Shown here: positions 11,838 through 20,661 of the stretch, piece by piece | Layout: each line of letters starts with the position of its first letter | Numbering within the stretch: the first letter of the stretch is position 1 | Source of the DNA: an uncultured Thermomicrobiales bacterium | GTDB taxonomy: Bacteria > Chloroflexota > Chloroflexia > Thermomicrobiales > UBA6265 | Direction: 5' to 3' | Length of the DNA stretch: 55,154 nucleotides | Assembly: GCA_902806335.1 (NCBI GenBank) | Contig: CADCWG010000289.1 | Span: forward strand, 1-55,154 | Position numbers and translations under genes: made by a program | The notes under the pieces: generated by a model | Database searches by the model: none | Told to the model about the DNA's origin: nothing | The model's input: only the letters and a program-made list of their open reading frames with translations

Positions 11838-11936
11838 CCGTTCATCCTCTCGCTGCTTGCTGCTCGCTGCTCGCTTCGCCGGAATAGCTGCGCGGGGGAG
11901 GCATGCGGCCTCCGAGGGCTCGTCGGTAGGTGGCGG

Positions 11937-12758
11937 TCAGGAGCCCCCCGACCAGGGCGGCGTGAGATAGCTCTCTCGATCGTGCTCGGCCCTGAACCGG
12001 TAGAGGGCGGCCGGCCGGTGGCTCCCGTCGCGCCGCTGCTCGGCGGTCTGGGTGAGGATCCCGGCGGCGGTCACCCGCCGCCTGAAGTTTCGCTTGTCCA
12101 GGGGCCGGCCGAGGATCGCCTCGTAGGCCCGCTGCAGCTCGGAGAGGGTGAACGTCTGCGGGAGCAGGTGGAACGCGATGGTGGTGTACCCGAGCTTCGC
12201 TTGGAGGCGGAGTTGGGCATAGTCGAGGACCATCCGGTCGGTCGAGACCAGTGCCGGGTCGGCGTCCATCGCGCACCACGTGACCCCGGCCGCCGGGGCG
12301 GGCGCGGCGTCCGCGCCGTGGCCAGTGCCCGAGACGATCAGCGCCATATAGCTGACGACCACGGTCCAGGACCGCGCGGTCGGGTCGGACGGGTCGTCGG
12401 GAACGCTGAGGGTGTAGAGCTGTTCGAGGTACTGCTCCGAGAGGGCGGTCGAGCCGCGAACGATCCGACGGGCGGCCGCGTCCAGCGGTTCTCCCACCCC
12501 GGGCAGACCCCGCGGCAGACGTGGCGCCCGGGTCGGCCCCTGGAGAGCCACCAGCAGACTTCCCGCGGTGACGGTGAAGAGGACGACGCGAACGTCGACG
12601 ACGGGCCGGTCGCCCCCGAGGGATCCGGTCGGCACCGCGCGAGACGGCAACGATGGCGGCCCTGGAGGGGGACCACCGACACGCTCGGTCTGGGCGACCA
12701 TGGTCGCCGGGCTCGGTTCGGGTTCGGCCCCGCGGTCGCCCATCTCCGTGCCCCCCAT
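11937..12758 (-). CDS. NrtR-type regulator with degenerate Nudix domain
   Basis: 273 aa from ATG 12758, which begins about 13 nt after the predicted transcription start. Residues about 50-185 are a Nudix fold beginning RPVVDVRVVLFTV; the C-terminal part (FTLSELQRAYEAILGRPLDKRNFRRRV) is the winged-helix DNA-binding domain typical of NrtR/COG4111. NrtR proteins repress NAD-synthesis genes and sense ADP-ribose. The Nudix box here reads GEPLDAAARRIVRG where REUxEE is expected, so the catalytic glutamates are missing and the protein should sense rather than hydrolyse. The position directly before nadK fits a role in NAD(P) balance; that target is inferred. Confidence 0.8.
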   Translation of the reverse strand: MGGTEMGDRGAEPEPSPATMVAQTERVGGPPPGPPSLPSRAVPTGSLGGDRPVVDVRVVLFTVTAGSLLVALQGPTRAPRLPRGLPGVGEPLDAAARRIVRGSTALSEQYLEQLYTLSVPDDPSDPTARSWTVVVSYMALIVSGTGHGADAAPAPAAGVTWCAMDADPALVSTDRMVLDYAQLRLQAKLGYTTIAFHLLPQTFTLSELQRAYEAILGRPLDKRNFRRRVTAAGILTQTAEQRRDGSHRPAALYRFRAEHDRESYLTPPWSGGS

Positions 12759-12777
12759 GGTGCGCGACGCCGAGTTG

Positions 12778-12806
12778 AGTGTACGAGAGCCCCCACGGCC
12801 GGGCAA
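12778..12806 (-). promoter_or_regulatory. Promoter of nrtR-nadK
   Basis: Minus strand: TTGCCC (12806-12801), 17-bp spacer, TACACT (12783-12778). The predicted start near 12771 gives a leader of only about 13 nt before ATG 12758 and supports that start codon. Confidence 0.6.
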
Positions 12807-12994
12807 ACCCCGCGCTGTCGGACTCGGAGACCGCCGCTCCTCGCTCGCCTCGCACTCCCGCGGAGGGGTACGGCCCGCCGCTCCCCCTCGAGGGCGCCCT
12901 CGCCCATGGGGCCTGTGACCGCTGCCGAGGCTGGGCCTGGTGTAGCCTTGAGCGTCGAGGAGAGGCGGACACGCAGAGCGGGGAGGCACACGCC

Positions 12995-13648
12995 ATGGCG
13001 GGGGCAGAGACGATCGAGCGCGACGGTGTCGTCGCGGTGGTGCGGTTGGAAGACCTCTCTACCGCGGCGGCCATCGCCCGGGCGCTCGTCGCGGGCGGTG
13101 TCCGAGCCGTCGAGTTCACCTTCACCAACCGCCTCGCGGCGCAGGCGATCACCGCCGCGAAGGACGCCGTTGGAGACGACGGGTACATCGGCGCCGGCAG
13201 CGTGCTCGACGCGGAGACGGCCAGGGTCGCGATCCTCGCCGGCGCGGAGTACGTCGTTACCCCGACGTTCAAGGCGTCGACCGTCGAGCTCTGCAACCGG
13301 TATGGCGTGCCGACCGCGTGCGGTGCCTTCACGCCGACCGAGATCCTGACCGCCTGGGAGGCCGGCGCGACCTACATCAAGGTCCACCCGGCGAGCCTCG
13401 GCGGCCCCAAGTACTTCAAGGACGTGCTTGGGCCGATGCCCCAGGTGAAGCTGATCCCGTCTGGCGGAGTCACCTTCGACAACGTCGCGGAGTTCATCCG
13501 CTGCGGGGCGGTCGCCGTCGCGCTGGGGAGCAACCTGGTGGACGCGAAGTCCGTTCGCGCCGGCGCCTTCGAGACGCTCACCGACCGGGCCAGCACCCTC
13601 CGTCAGATCGTCTCGGCGGCACGCGAAGGTCTCGCGCAGGAGAGCTAG
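12995..13648 (+). CDS. eda: KDPG/KHG aldolase family protein
   Basis: 217 aa; ATG 12995 has GGGAGG about 8 nt upstream. Class I aldolase that cleaves 2-keto-3-deoxy-6-phosphogluconate (Entner-Doudoroff) or related 2-keto-4-hydroxy acids. TIM-barrel residues are intact: catalytic Glu in AVEFTFTN (E40), GAGSVLD at 67-72, and the Schiff-base Lys in YIKVHPAS (K129), followed by KLIPSGGV phosphate-binding. Length is standard. No other Entner-Doudoroff gene is nearby, so which keto-acid it uses is open. Divergent from nrtR and convergent with the cytochrome c operon. Confidence 0.88.
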   Translation: MAGAETIERDGVVAVVRLEDLSTAAAIARALVAGGVRAVEFTFTNRLAAQAITAAKDAVGDDGYIGAGSVLDAETARVAILAGAEYVVTPTFKASTVELCNRYGVPTACGAFTPTEILTAWEAGATYIKVHPASLGGPKYFKDVLGPMPQVKLIPSGGVTFDNVAEFIRCGAVAVALGSNLVDAKSVRAGAFETLTDRASTLRQIVSAAREGLAQES

Positions 13649-13671
13649 CGGCGTGGCGGGCGCGCCGCGGA

Positions 13672-14325
13672 TCAGCCCTGGCCACCGAGGATCGACCGAC
13701 CCGCCGAGAGCGATTGGGCGTAGGCGATAGCGGTCGCGGCGTCGAGCGGGGTCGTCACGGTCGCGCGGACGGTCCCCGCCGCGTCGATGTACATCTGGGT
13801 TGGGAAGTTCCGGACATCCCAGGCTTCGCCGGCGAGGGTACTGTTGGAGTAGACGAGCGGGAACGTGGCGCCGTAGCGCCGGGCGAACTCGGTCCCGTTG
13901 CCCGGATCGTCGTTGAAGTTGACGGCCAGGAAGACGACGGAACTCGGGTCGAGCGCGCTGTAGGCCGCCTGGAGCTCGGGAAACTCGGCCTTGCAGGGGC
14001 CGCACCACGACGCCCAGAAGTTGATCCAGACCGGCCGGCCGCGAAGCTGCGAGAGCAGCACGGGGTTGCCGCTGCCGTCGACCATCAACAGTTCGGGCGC
14101 CGTCTCGCCAGCCTTCGGGAGGTGGCGGGCATTGATCCCACCGCCGCCCAGCTCCCCGAACCCGGCGAAGCCGCCGACCCCCCACGCCGCGACGACGATC
14201 GCCAGCGCCAGCACGAGCCCGACGAGCGCCTCCCGCGACGGACGGCGAGGTCGTCGCGTCGGCGCGGGATGGGACGATGCCCTTATCGGTGCGCCGTCGT
14301 CGCGCAGCCCTACCTCGGTCGCCAT
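13672..14325 (-). CDS. TlpA/ResA-like membrane-anchored thioredoxin
   Basis: 217 aa from ATG 14325 (AGGGAT upstream), 8 bp after the ccsA stop. A basic N-terminus and one membrane helix (about 33-55) anchor a thioredoxin domain outside the membrane. The WCGPC active site is at 107-111, in the segment INFWASWCGPCKAEFPEL. Such proteins reduce apocytochrome c cysteines before haem attachment, receiving electrons from CcdA, which is encoded upstream in the same run. The order ccdA-resB-ccsA-this gene makes that role likely. Confidence 0.9.
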   Translation of the reverse strand: MATEVGLRDDGAPIRASSHPAPTRRPRRPSREALVGLVLALAIVVAAWGVGGFAGFGELGGGGINARHLPKAGETAPELLMVDGSGNPVLLSQLRGRPVWINFWASWCGPCKAEFPELQAAYSALDPSSVVFLAVNFNDDPGNGTEFARRYGATFPLVYSNSTLAGEAWDVRNFPTQMYIDAAGTVRATVTTPLDAATAIAYAQSLSAGRSILGGQG

Positions 14326-14333
14326 CGGGATCC

Positions 14334-15233
14334 CTACACCCCGCCGTAGGCGTGGAGGCCGCCGAAGAAGTAGTTGCCGTAGTAGGTGAACAGGACCGCC
14401 CCGAAGCCGAAGATCAGGATCCAGGCACTCCGGGTGCCCCGCCAGCCCCGTAGCGATCGGGTGTGCAGGTAGACGCCGTAGACGAGCCAGAGAAACAGGG
14501 CCGAGGTCTCCTTGGGGTCCCACGACCAGTAGGTGCCCCACGCCTGGTAGGCCCAGACCGAGCCGAGGATCAGCACCCCCGCCATCATCGGGAAACCGAC
14601 GGTTACGGCCCGGTAGCCGATGTCGTCGAGCATCGCCGGGCTCGGCAGCCAGCTGACCCGCCGTCGCTCGGCGACCAGGTAGAGCACGGCGGCGCCGAAG
14701 GAGACCGCGAAGCTGGCGTACGCGAAGATCGCCAGCGAGACGTGGGCCGTCATCAGCGGCTGGTTCTGGAGCGCCGGGATCAGCGGGTTGACCTCGCGCA
14801 TCGCGACCGGCAGGGACCAGACGTAGGCCGCCATCCCGACCGCGATCGGGAGGACGACCGCGCCCAGTTGCTTCGCGCCGTATGAGCGCTCGAACCAGAG
14901 GTAGATCAGGACGACGGCGAACACGAAGATCAGGGAGAACTCGTACATATTCGACGGCGCGCTCTTCGAGGCCAGCGTCCGGAAGAGGATCGCGAGACCC
15001 TGGAAGGCGAGGCCGAACCAGGCCAGCATCGTCGCGTAGCGGCCCGCCGCGACCGGGCCGGGCCCGAACTCCGCCGCGTGGGCGGTCACGGTTGTTCCGG
15101 TCCCGGTGCTGAGGGCGGCGCGACGCACGCGCACCCGGCCGACGGCGTGGACGCCGTAGCAGAGAGCGGCGGCGACCAGGGCGATGGTCGCCGCGGTGAA
15201 GCTGTAGAACGAGAGCTTGACGAGCCCTTCCAT
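14334..15233 (-). CDS. ccsA: Cytochrome c assembly protein CcsA/ResC
   Basis: 299 aa from ATG 15233 (MEGLVKLSFYS); a longer form from 15290 would begin on the -10 box, so is unlikely. Multi-spanning membrane protein that, with ResB, delivers haem and attaches it to apocytochromes c. The tryptophan-rich haem-handling motif WGTYWSWDPKETSALFLW is present near residue 235-252, with conserved flanking histidines (MTAHVSLAI; GVYLHTRSL). Second gene partner of the system II synthase. Confidence 0.93.
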   Translation of the reverse strand: MEGLVKLSFYSFTAATIALVAAALCYGVHAVGRVRVRRAALSTGTGTTVTAHAAEFGPGPVAAGRYATMLAWFGLAFQGLAILFRTLASKSAPSNMYEFSLIFVFAVVLIYLWFERSYGAKQLGAVVLPIAVGMAAYVWSLPVAMREVNPLIPALQNQPLMTAHVSLAIFAYASFAVSFGAAVLYLVAERRRVSWLPSPAMLDDIGYRAVTVGFPMMAGVLILGSVWAYQAWGTYWSWDPKETSALFLWLVYGVYLHTRSLRGWRGTRSAWILIFGFGAVLFTYYGNYFFGGLHAYGGV

Positions 15234-15289
15234 GCGCGGTGCTCCCACGGGGCGGACGCCCCGGCGCGTCGAGGACCAAGGATCGCTCA

Positions 15290-15295
15290 AGTATA
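15290..15295 (-). promoter_or_regulatory. Possible internal promoter before ccsA
   Basis: TATACT on the minus strand (15295-15290), about 57 bp before the ccsA ATG, within a 299-bp gap after the resB stop. The rest of that gap holds no gene that I can recognise. No clear -35. Confidence 0.35.
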
Positions 15296-15532
15296 GGCGC
15301 TCGCCGTCGCGAGACCCGAGGCTCGTGCCCGGGTGCCGGACCCGTCGCTACCCTCCCGAGTTCTCGCACTGGCTGGCGCCCATGCGGCGCCCACGCAGCT
15401 CGGCATTGACGCGGTCCCCACCCGGTGCCCGACGTGGGCCTCCCAAGCCCGCGGGGCAGCGGATCGGGACCCCGCGCGTCGCAGTTGCGGCGGACTTCGG
15501 CCCACTCCGTCGCTCGGTCATCTGGCCGGCGC

Positions 15533-17071
15533 TCAGTCGGCGCGTCGACCCTGCTGGCCGAGCGCTGATGCTCCTCCGGCGTTTCCGGTCGGCGCGGCGA
15601 GGTCGTCGTCGCCGCGGACGGTGATCGGTAGCCCGATCCTGTCCCTCAGGTCGTCCAGGAGCCGATGGAAGTCGCGCTGTCCCGACCAGTCGCGCCTGGC
15701 GAGCGGGGCGAGTTCGGCGCGGCTGCCACCGTCATCCTGCGCTCCGGCGATGATCGCCCGCACCCGGCGGTGGGGGAAGTAGAACGTGGCGAGGAGACCC
15801 CCCACGAGCAGCACCGAGGCGACGATGAAGATGGGAACGCCCGGGTTGCGCGCGACCTGGAACGTCGCGAAGCGGGTGTGGCGGAGGAACTCCACCCGAA
15901 CCGGCCCGACCTGTGCCGCGCCGTTGACGTCGACCACGGCGCTCGGCGGCGCCACGCCCGGCTCGAGGTTGGCCGATCGAGCCTCGACGTAGAGCTGGCT
16001 GGGCCGCAGACGCAGCGTGTCGAGCTCGGGCGCGTTGGCGGCGTTCTCGTCGGGCGCGATCAGGTTGAGCGTCACCCCGGCCTCAGGGATCGCGAGGAAG
16101 CCGGCCGGCGCGTCGTCGTTGCTCCGCGCCCGGTAGATGCCCAGGCTGACCGGTTCCTCCCGCAGCACGCGCCCACCGGGGTCGGACACCCGCAGCGTGA
16201 CCGCGTCGCCGAAGCTGGCCTGGTAGACGGTGACGTCGCGGTAGGTCAGCGGGTGATTGACCCGGACTGGGCCGGCGTCGACCACCACGCCGCCGTCGAG
16301 CACCGTGACCTGGCTGGCGTAGTCGCGGGGGTTGCCGTCCTCGTAGTAGTCGTCCGTGAACCGATCGAGGCGGAGGCTGAGGTCGGTCCCATGCCCGACC
16401 GGGAGCGTCTGGCCCTCGGCGACGACGAACTCGGTGTCGCGGAAGCCGAACCGGGCGCCGACGATGCCGCCGACGAGGATGAGGATCAGGGCGATGTGGA
16501 ACGGGAACGTGCCGAGCTTCGCCCACCGGTTCTTGTCGGCGTAGAGGTGGACCTCACCGTCGCGACTGGCGGTGAGCACCCGGTAGCCGCGCCCGCGCAG
16601 CGCGCCGACCAGCGTGTCGGTCAGGGCCTCGGCGGGACTGGGCGAGACGACGGCGGCGCTGGGCCTCGCGCCGCGCAGGAAGCCCCAGGTGGTCATCACC
16701 GTTGGGTTGGTGATGGTCCGCCAGATGCCCGGCGCCCGGTTGACCATGCCGCCGATGGCGATCGCCACCGAGATCAGCGCCAGCGTGCCGGCGAACAGGG
16801 CGGAGCGGAAGACGTCCCAGGCATACCACCGGTCAACGAGCGGTGCGGTCAGCGGTACCGCGTCGGCCAGCATCCGCGGCACCGAGCTGCCGCGAAGCGT
16901 GCCGATCAGCACCAGGAGCGCCAGGAAGGCGATCTCGTAGATGCCGGCCCGCACCGAGCAGAAGAACCGCCAGATCCGGTCGATCACCGATTCGACGGGC
17001 GAGCGGCGGCGCGCCGCCACCCCGGGCTGCGGCGACGCGGGTGCCCCAGCGGGAGCCTTGACGTAGCTCAC
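15533..17071 (-). CDS. resB: Cytochrome c biogenesis protein ResB/Ccs1
   Basis: 512 aa, GTG start. Layout is typical of ResB: three N-terminal membrane helices (about 42-60, 95-112, 188-208), a large extracytoplasmic beta-rich domain (about 215-420), a last helix (about 425-445) and a cytoplasmic tail. Membrane segments such as FPFHIALILILVGGIVGA carry the conserved His. With CcsA it forms the system II haem-lyase complex. The tail beyond residue 470 is low complexity. Confidence 0.9.
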   Translation of the reverse strand: MSYVKAPAGAPASPQPGVAARRRSPVESVIDRIWRFFCSVRAGIYEIAFLALLVLIGTLRGSSVPRMLADAVPLTAPLVDRWYAWDVFRSALFAGTLALISVAIAIGGMVNRAPGIWRTITNPTVMTTWGFLRGARPSAAVVSPSPAEALTDTLVGALRGRGYRVLTASRDGEVHLYADKNRWAKLGTFPFHIALILILVGGIVGARFGFRDTEFVVAEGQTLPVGHGTDLSLRLDRFTDDYYEDGNPRDYASQVTVLDGGVVVDAGPVRVNHPLTYRDVTVYQASFGDAVTLRVSDPGGRVLREEPVSLGIYRARSNDDAPAGFLAIPEAGVTLNLIAPDENAANAPELDTLRLRPSQLYVEARSANLEPGVAPPSAVVDVNGAAQVGPVRVEFLRHTRFATFQVARNPGVPIFIVASVLLVGGLLATFYFPHRRVRAIIAGAQDDGGSRAELAPLARRDWSGQRDFHRLLDDLRDRIGLPITVRGDDDLAAPTGNAGGASALGQQGRRAD

Positions 17072-17120
17072 CCTCGGCGGCCCCCCTCAGGTCGGCGGCT
17101 CCGGGCCCGGATCTCCCCGG

Positions 17121-17870
17121 TCATAGGGACGGCTCCCACGGCGTCCAGGGCGCCAGGCGGACCAGTTCGACGAACAGTTCCTGGTAGAGCCCGAGCAGCA
17201 TCACGGCGCCGGTGCCGAGCATCACCGCGCCCGACACGCTGGTCAGCATCCGCATCCGCCGGTTGACCGCGCGGAGGATCGCTGGGGCGGACCCGAAGGC
17301 CAGCGCAACTCCCAGGAAAGGGACACCGAGGCCCGCGCTGTAGGTCGCCAGCAGGACTGCGGCCCGCTCGACCTCACCCTGGCCCGCCGCCATCGTCAGG
17401 ATCACGCCGAGGATCGGGCCGACGCAGGGGGACCACCCGGCGCCGAACGTGAGGCCGATCACGAACGACGACGTGACCGTCCCGGCCCGCGTCGTCTGCG
17501 GGTGGAAGCGCCGCTCCCGGTCGAGGACGGGGAGGCGGACAAGCCCGAGCTGGCGGAGTCCGAGCAGGACCAGCAGCGCGCCGCCGAGGCGGACCAGCCA
17601 CAGCCGGTTCCCGGCCACGGTCTCGCCCGCGGTGACCAGCCCGCCCGCCGCACCGAGCGCGACGCCGAGGAGGACGAAGACGACGGAGAAGCCCGCGACG
17701 TAGGCCGCGGCGTTAGCCACGAGGGGACCGCGCGCCCGCCGCCCTCCCTCGCCGACCGAGACCCCCGCGAGGTGGGCCAGGAAGATCGGCACCAGGGGCA
17801 GCACGCACGGCGAGGAGAACGAGAAGAGGCCCGCCGCGAAGGCGGCCAGGAGCGACACGTCGGTCGGCAT
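17121..17870 (-). CDS. ccdA: Thiol-disulfide transporter CcdA (DsbD-like)
   Basis: 249 aa with six or more hydrophobic segments. It carries reducing power across the membrane to the TlpA-like protein. The redox cysteines are in SSPCVLP (C22) and GWSPCVGP (C149), the standard CcdA positions. First gene of the leftward cytochrome c run; resB starts 49 bp downstream of its stop. TTGACG at 17906-17901 may be its -35, with a weak -10 near 17879. Confidence 0.92.
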   Translation of the reverse strand: MPTDVSLLAAFAAGLFSFSSPCVLPLVPIFLAHLAGVSVGEGGRRARGPLVANAAAYVAGFSVVFVLLGVALGAAGGLVTAGETVAGNRLWLVRLGGALLVLLGLRQLGLVRLPVLDRERRFHPQTTRAGTVTSSFVIGLTFGAGWSPCVGPILGVILTMAAGQGEVERAAVLLATYSAGLGVPFLGVALAFGSAPAILRAVNRRMRMLTSVSGAVMLGTGAVMLLGLYQELFVELVRLAPWTPWEPSL

Positions 17871-18059
17871 TGCCCAAGCCTACAGCCGCTGTTTCCGGCC
17901 CGTCAATCGGTGGGTACACCCCGCGGGGGCAGCCATGCCGGAACCGTGTAGCACCGCGCGGGCGCGACCGGCTGAGCCCGCGGCATGGAGCCAAATGGTA
18001 CGATAGTGGACATAAGAATCGCGGCTGAAGATCGATGGGGCCGGGAAGGGGAGCGGGTG

Positions 18060-18860
18060 GTGAACGAGGATCGCGCGCGGCGGGTACCGCTCAGTGAGCG
18101 CATCTACCGCACCGAGGCCATCGTGCTCTCGCGGCTCGACTACGCGGAGGCCGACCGGATCCTCACCGTCTACACCCCCCAGCGCGGCAAGCTCCGGCTG
18201 ATCGCCAAGGGTGTCCGCCGGCCGACCAGCAGGCTCGGTCCCCACCTCGAGTACTTCGCCCGGGCCGACCTGATGCTCTCGCGCGGCCGGGAGTTGGACA
18301 CGGTGACCGGGGCGGAGACGGTCGACGCCCACCTCGGCCTGCGTGACGACCTCGACGCGCTCGGCCACGCCTCCCACCTGGCCGAGCTGCTGAACCGGAT
18401 GACCGAGGACCGGCAGGAGAACGAGGCGGCCTACGACCTGCTCGCCCGCTCCCTACGACTGCTCTCGGACGGTGTCGACCCGTTCGCGGTGACGCGACAC
18501 TTCGAGCTCGCCCTCCTCGCGCTCCTCGGCTACCGGCCGGAGCTCTACCGCTGCGTCGGCTGCGATCGCGAGCTGACCGCGACCGTGAACACGCTCAGCC
18601 ACGGCCGGGGAGGGCTGCTCTGTCCTCTCTGCCGGGCCGACGACGGCGGCAGCTTCCCCCTCTCGGTGAACGCCCAGAAGTACCTCCGGATGCTTGACCG
18701 CAACGGCCTCTCGGCCGCCGCCCGCCTCCGCGTCGACGAGGGACTCCGCAACGAGCTGGAAGGCGCCCTCGGCGGCTACATCCGGCACCTGACGGAGCGT
18801 GACCTCCATAGCCTCCGAGTCTGGCACGCCATCCGGGAACCCTCGGTTCCCCACCCTTGA
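18060..18860 (+). CDS. recO: DNA repair protein RecO
   Basis: 266 aa from GTG 18060, with GGGGAG 6 nt upstream; the frame is open from 17985, but TACGAT at 17999-18004 looks like a -10 box inside that extension, so the shorter form is preferred. RecO anneals single strands and helps RecR load RecA. N-terminal OB fold (RTEAIVLSRLDYAEADRILTV), helical middle, and a zinc site formed by CVGCDREL and CPLCRADD. Divergent from ccdA. Confidence 0.92.
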   Translation: MNEDRARRVPLSERIYRTEAIVLSRLDYAEADRILTVYTPQRGKLRLIAKGVRRPTSRLGPHLEYFARADLMLSRGRELDTVTGAETVDAHLGLRDDLDALGHASHLAELLNRMTEDRQENEAAYDLLARSLRLLSDGVDPFAVTRHFELALLALLGYRPELYRCVGCDRELTATVNTLSHGRGGLLCPLCRADDGGSFPLSVNAQKYLRMLDRNGLSAAARLRVDEGLRNELEGALGGYIRHLTERDLHSLRVWHAIREPSVPHP

Positions 18861-19474
18861 GCCCGGCGGCAACGCGAACCGTCCGAGCCACAGTCGACCG
18901 CCGGCTCGACGGGTCGCCTCGCTCGCACGGGCGGTTCGGCGAGTCGCGTCCCTGACCGGGACGCCGATTGCCGACTCGGGTCCGCCTCAGAATGCAGCTG
19001 CCGAGAGCGGAGACCGGTCCGAGGGATTCCTGGTCGCTGGGCGAGGGAACAACGACCGGCGTCGACCACGCCCGCACAGCTGTGCGCTAGAGGCCCGCTG
19101 GATCCTGCGGACGACATCGACCGAGTGTTTGGCGCCGTCCGACGGTGACCATCCTTGGCGGCACCGTGACCCTCTCGGCTCGAGCCGAGATCTGGTCGAT
19201 CTCCCGAAACGCCGGCCGTCGGGTCCGCGACCGGCTTGGGCGGACGCGGTGCCGATGCCCGGGACTTGCCGCGGGCAGGCGAAGACGCCGACGGGCCCCG
19301 TCTCACCACCGAACAGGCGGACTCCTGACGTCGCCCCGTTCCAGGCGTGTGACGACCGACTCGGCCCGGAATAGGCTCGATCCCATCGCAGCACCGGAGC
19401 GTGAGCCGACTTCGGCTCCGCGCGACGGTTGCCCCCGTCCGGTTCGATGGCGCACGCCGCTCGGCGGCGAGGCG
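18861..19474. other. 614-bp stretch without a recognisable gene
   Basis: Lies between convergent recO and the HlyD-like gene. No frame has recognisable protein features or a ribosome site. A hairpin-capable sequence (GAGCCGACTTCGGCTC, within 19402-19425) lies near the end of the leftward operon and may stop transcription, though no T-run follows. Confidence 0.4.
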
Positions 19475-20515
19475 CTACCGCAGCACGACCCGGTCGCCGG
19501 GTCGAACGTCGCCGGAAGTGATCTCGACGAGCCCATTGGCGCGGACGCCGGTGACGACTTCGATCTGCTGCTCCTCGCCGTCACGCGCCACCCGGACGAA
19601 CGAGCGGCGGCCCGCGGTCTCCACGGCGGCCTCCGGCACGAGGGTCGCGGCGTCGACCGGATTCAGGGGGAGCGCGACGGTCGCCGTCATTCCGGGCCGG
19701 AGGTCCTGGTTAGCGCCGGTCGGGTCGTCGAGCGCGATCGTGGCCGCGAACACCACGCCGCCTCCTTCCGTCTCGCCGACCGGCGCGACGCTCGCGATGC
19801 GCCCGGTCAGTTCCTCGCCGGGGAAGGCGTCGACGCGGATCGACGTCGCGCTGCCGAGCGGGACGTTCGGGACGTCGACCTCGTCCAGGTCGGCGGCGAT
19901 CTCGAACCGGTCGCCAGCATTGATCGTCGCGATCGCGGTGCCCGCCTCCGCCGGCACGCCCGTCTCGACCTCCACGGCGAGGACGGTCCCGGCGACCGGT
20001 GCCACGACCGTCGCCGCGTCGAGGTCGGCGCGCGCTGCCGCAAGTGCGTCCTCGGCCGCCGTGGCCTCCTGCTCCGCGGCGACTGCCCGCGTTCTGGCCT
20101 GGGCGTCGTCCGGGGCCGCCGCGGCGGCGTCTGCCGCCCCGCTCGCCACCAGTGCGGCGCCGCTCGCCGCGGTCTCGGCCGCCGCGACCGCGGCCGCCAG
20201 GGGCGCGGGATCGAAGACAGCCAGGATATCGCCGGCCGCCACCCTGTCCCCCGCCGTGGCGCCGACCGCGCGCACCGTGCCGCTGACCGGTGCGACGACC
20301 GTGGTCGGGTCGGCGGCGACGACGGTCCCGGTCGTCTCGATGGTCTCAGAGATCGGGCCGCGCGTCACCTCGGCCGTCAGACGGCCGTCGTCCCCCCGCG
20401 ACCACGCCCACCACGCGCTCGCCAGCAGGATCGCGGCGGCCGCCACTACCCCTGAGAGGAGCCACCGTCGTCGCACGGGACGTCTGTCGCGCGACGGGCC
20501 GCTAAGCGGGCGCAT
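19475..20515 (-). CDS. HlyD/MacA-like efflux adaptor
   Basis: 346 aa from ATG 20515, which has GGGAG 5 nt upstream. A GTG at 20665 overlapping the permease stop (GTGA) would add 50 residues with no clear fold. One membrane helix (about 20-42), then a barrel-sandwich domain split by an Ala-rich coiled coil (about 115-175): VVAPVSGTVRAVGATAGDRV and VVAPVAGTVLAVEVETG are the two half-lipoyl motifs. A beta-barrel and membrane-proximal domain follow. Works with the ABC transporter encoded just upstream, probably in export of a lipid, peptide or drug; substrate unknown. Confidence 0.85.
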   Translation of the reverse strand: MRPLSGPSRDRRPVRRRWLLSGVVAAAAILLASAWWAWSRGDDGRLTAEVTRGPISETIETTGTVVAADPTTVVAPVSGTVRAVGATAGDRVAAGDILAVFDPAPLAAAVAAAETAASGAALVASGAADAAAAAPDDAQARTRAVAAEQEATAAEDALAAARADLDAATVVAPVAGTVLAVEVETGVPAEAGTAIATINAGDRFEIAADLDEVDVPNVPLGSATSIRVDAFPGEELTGRIASVAPVGETEGGGVVFAATIALDDPTGANQDLRPGMTATVALPLNPVDAATLVPEAAVETAGRRSFVRVARDGEEQQIEVVTGVRANGLVEITSGDVRPGDRVVLR

Positions 20516-20661
20516 GACAACTCCCAGAGGGTGGGACAGGCAGCCTTTCGCCGGACTGGGGTGACCACTGCGAGCGAGTCTCCCCCGATATCGAGCCGCC
20601 GCGGTCGACGGGATCGCCTCGACTCGCGGCCCCGTGAGCCCGATGGCCCCGCGTTCCTCGG

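Noticed and set aside
11848..11876. Short CTCGCTGCTTGCTG repeats as a possible CRISPR or regulator array
   Set aside because: Only a few imperfect 7-base units in a 99-bp gap; no spacer structure.
10860..13349. 829-codon plus-strand frame across nadK and nrtR
   Set aside because: It is the complement of two recognisable genes and its protein is rich in Asp/His/Arg/Val without any domain.
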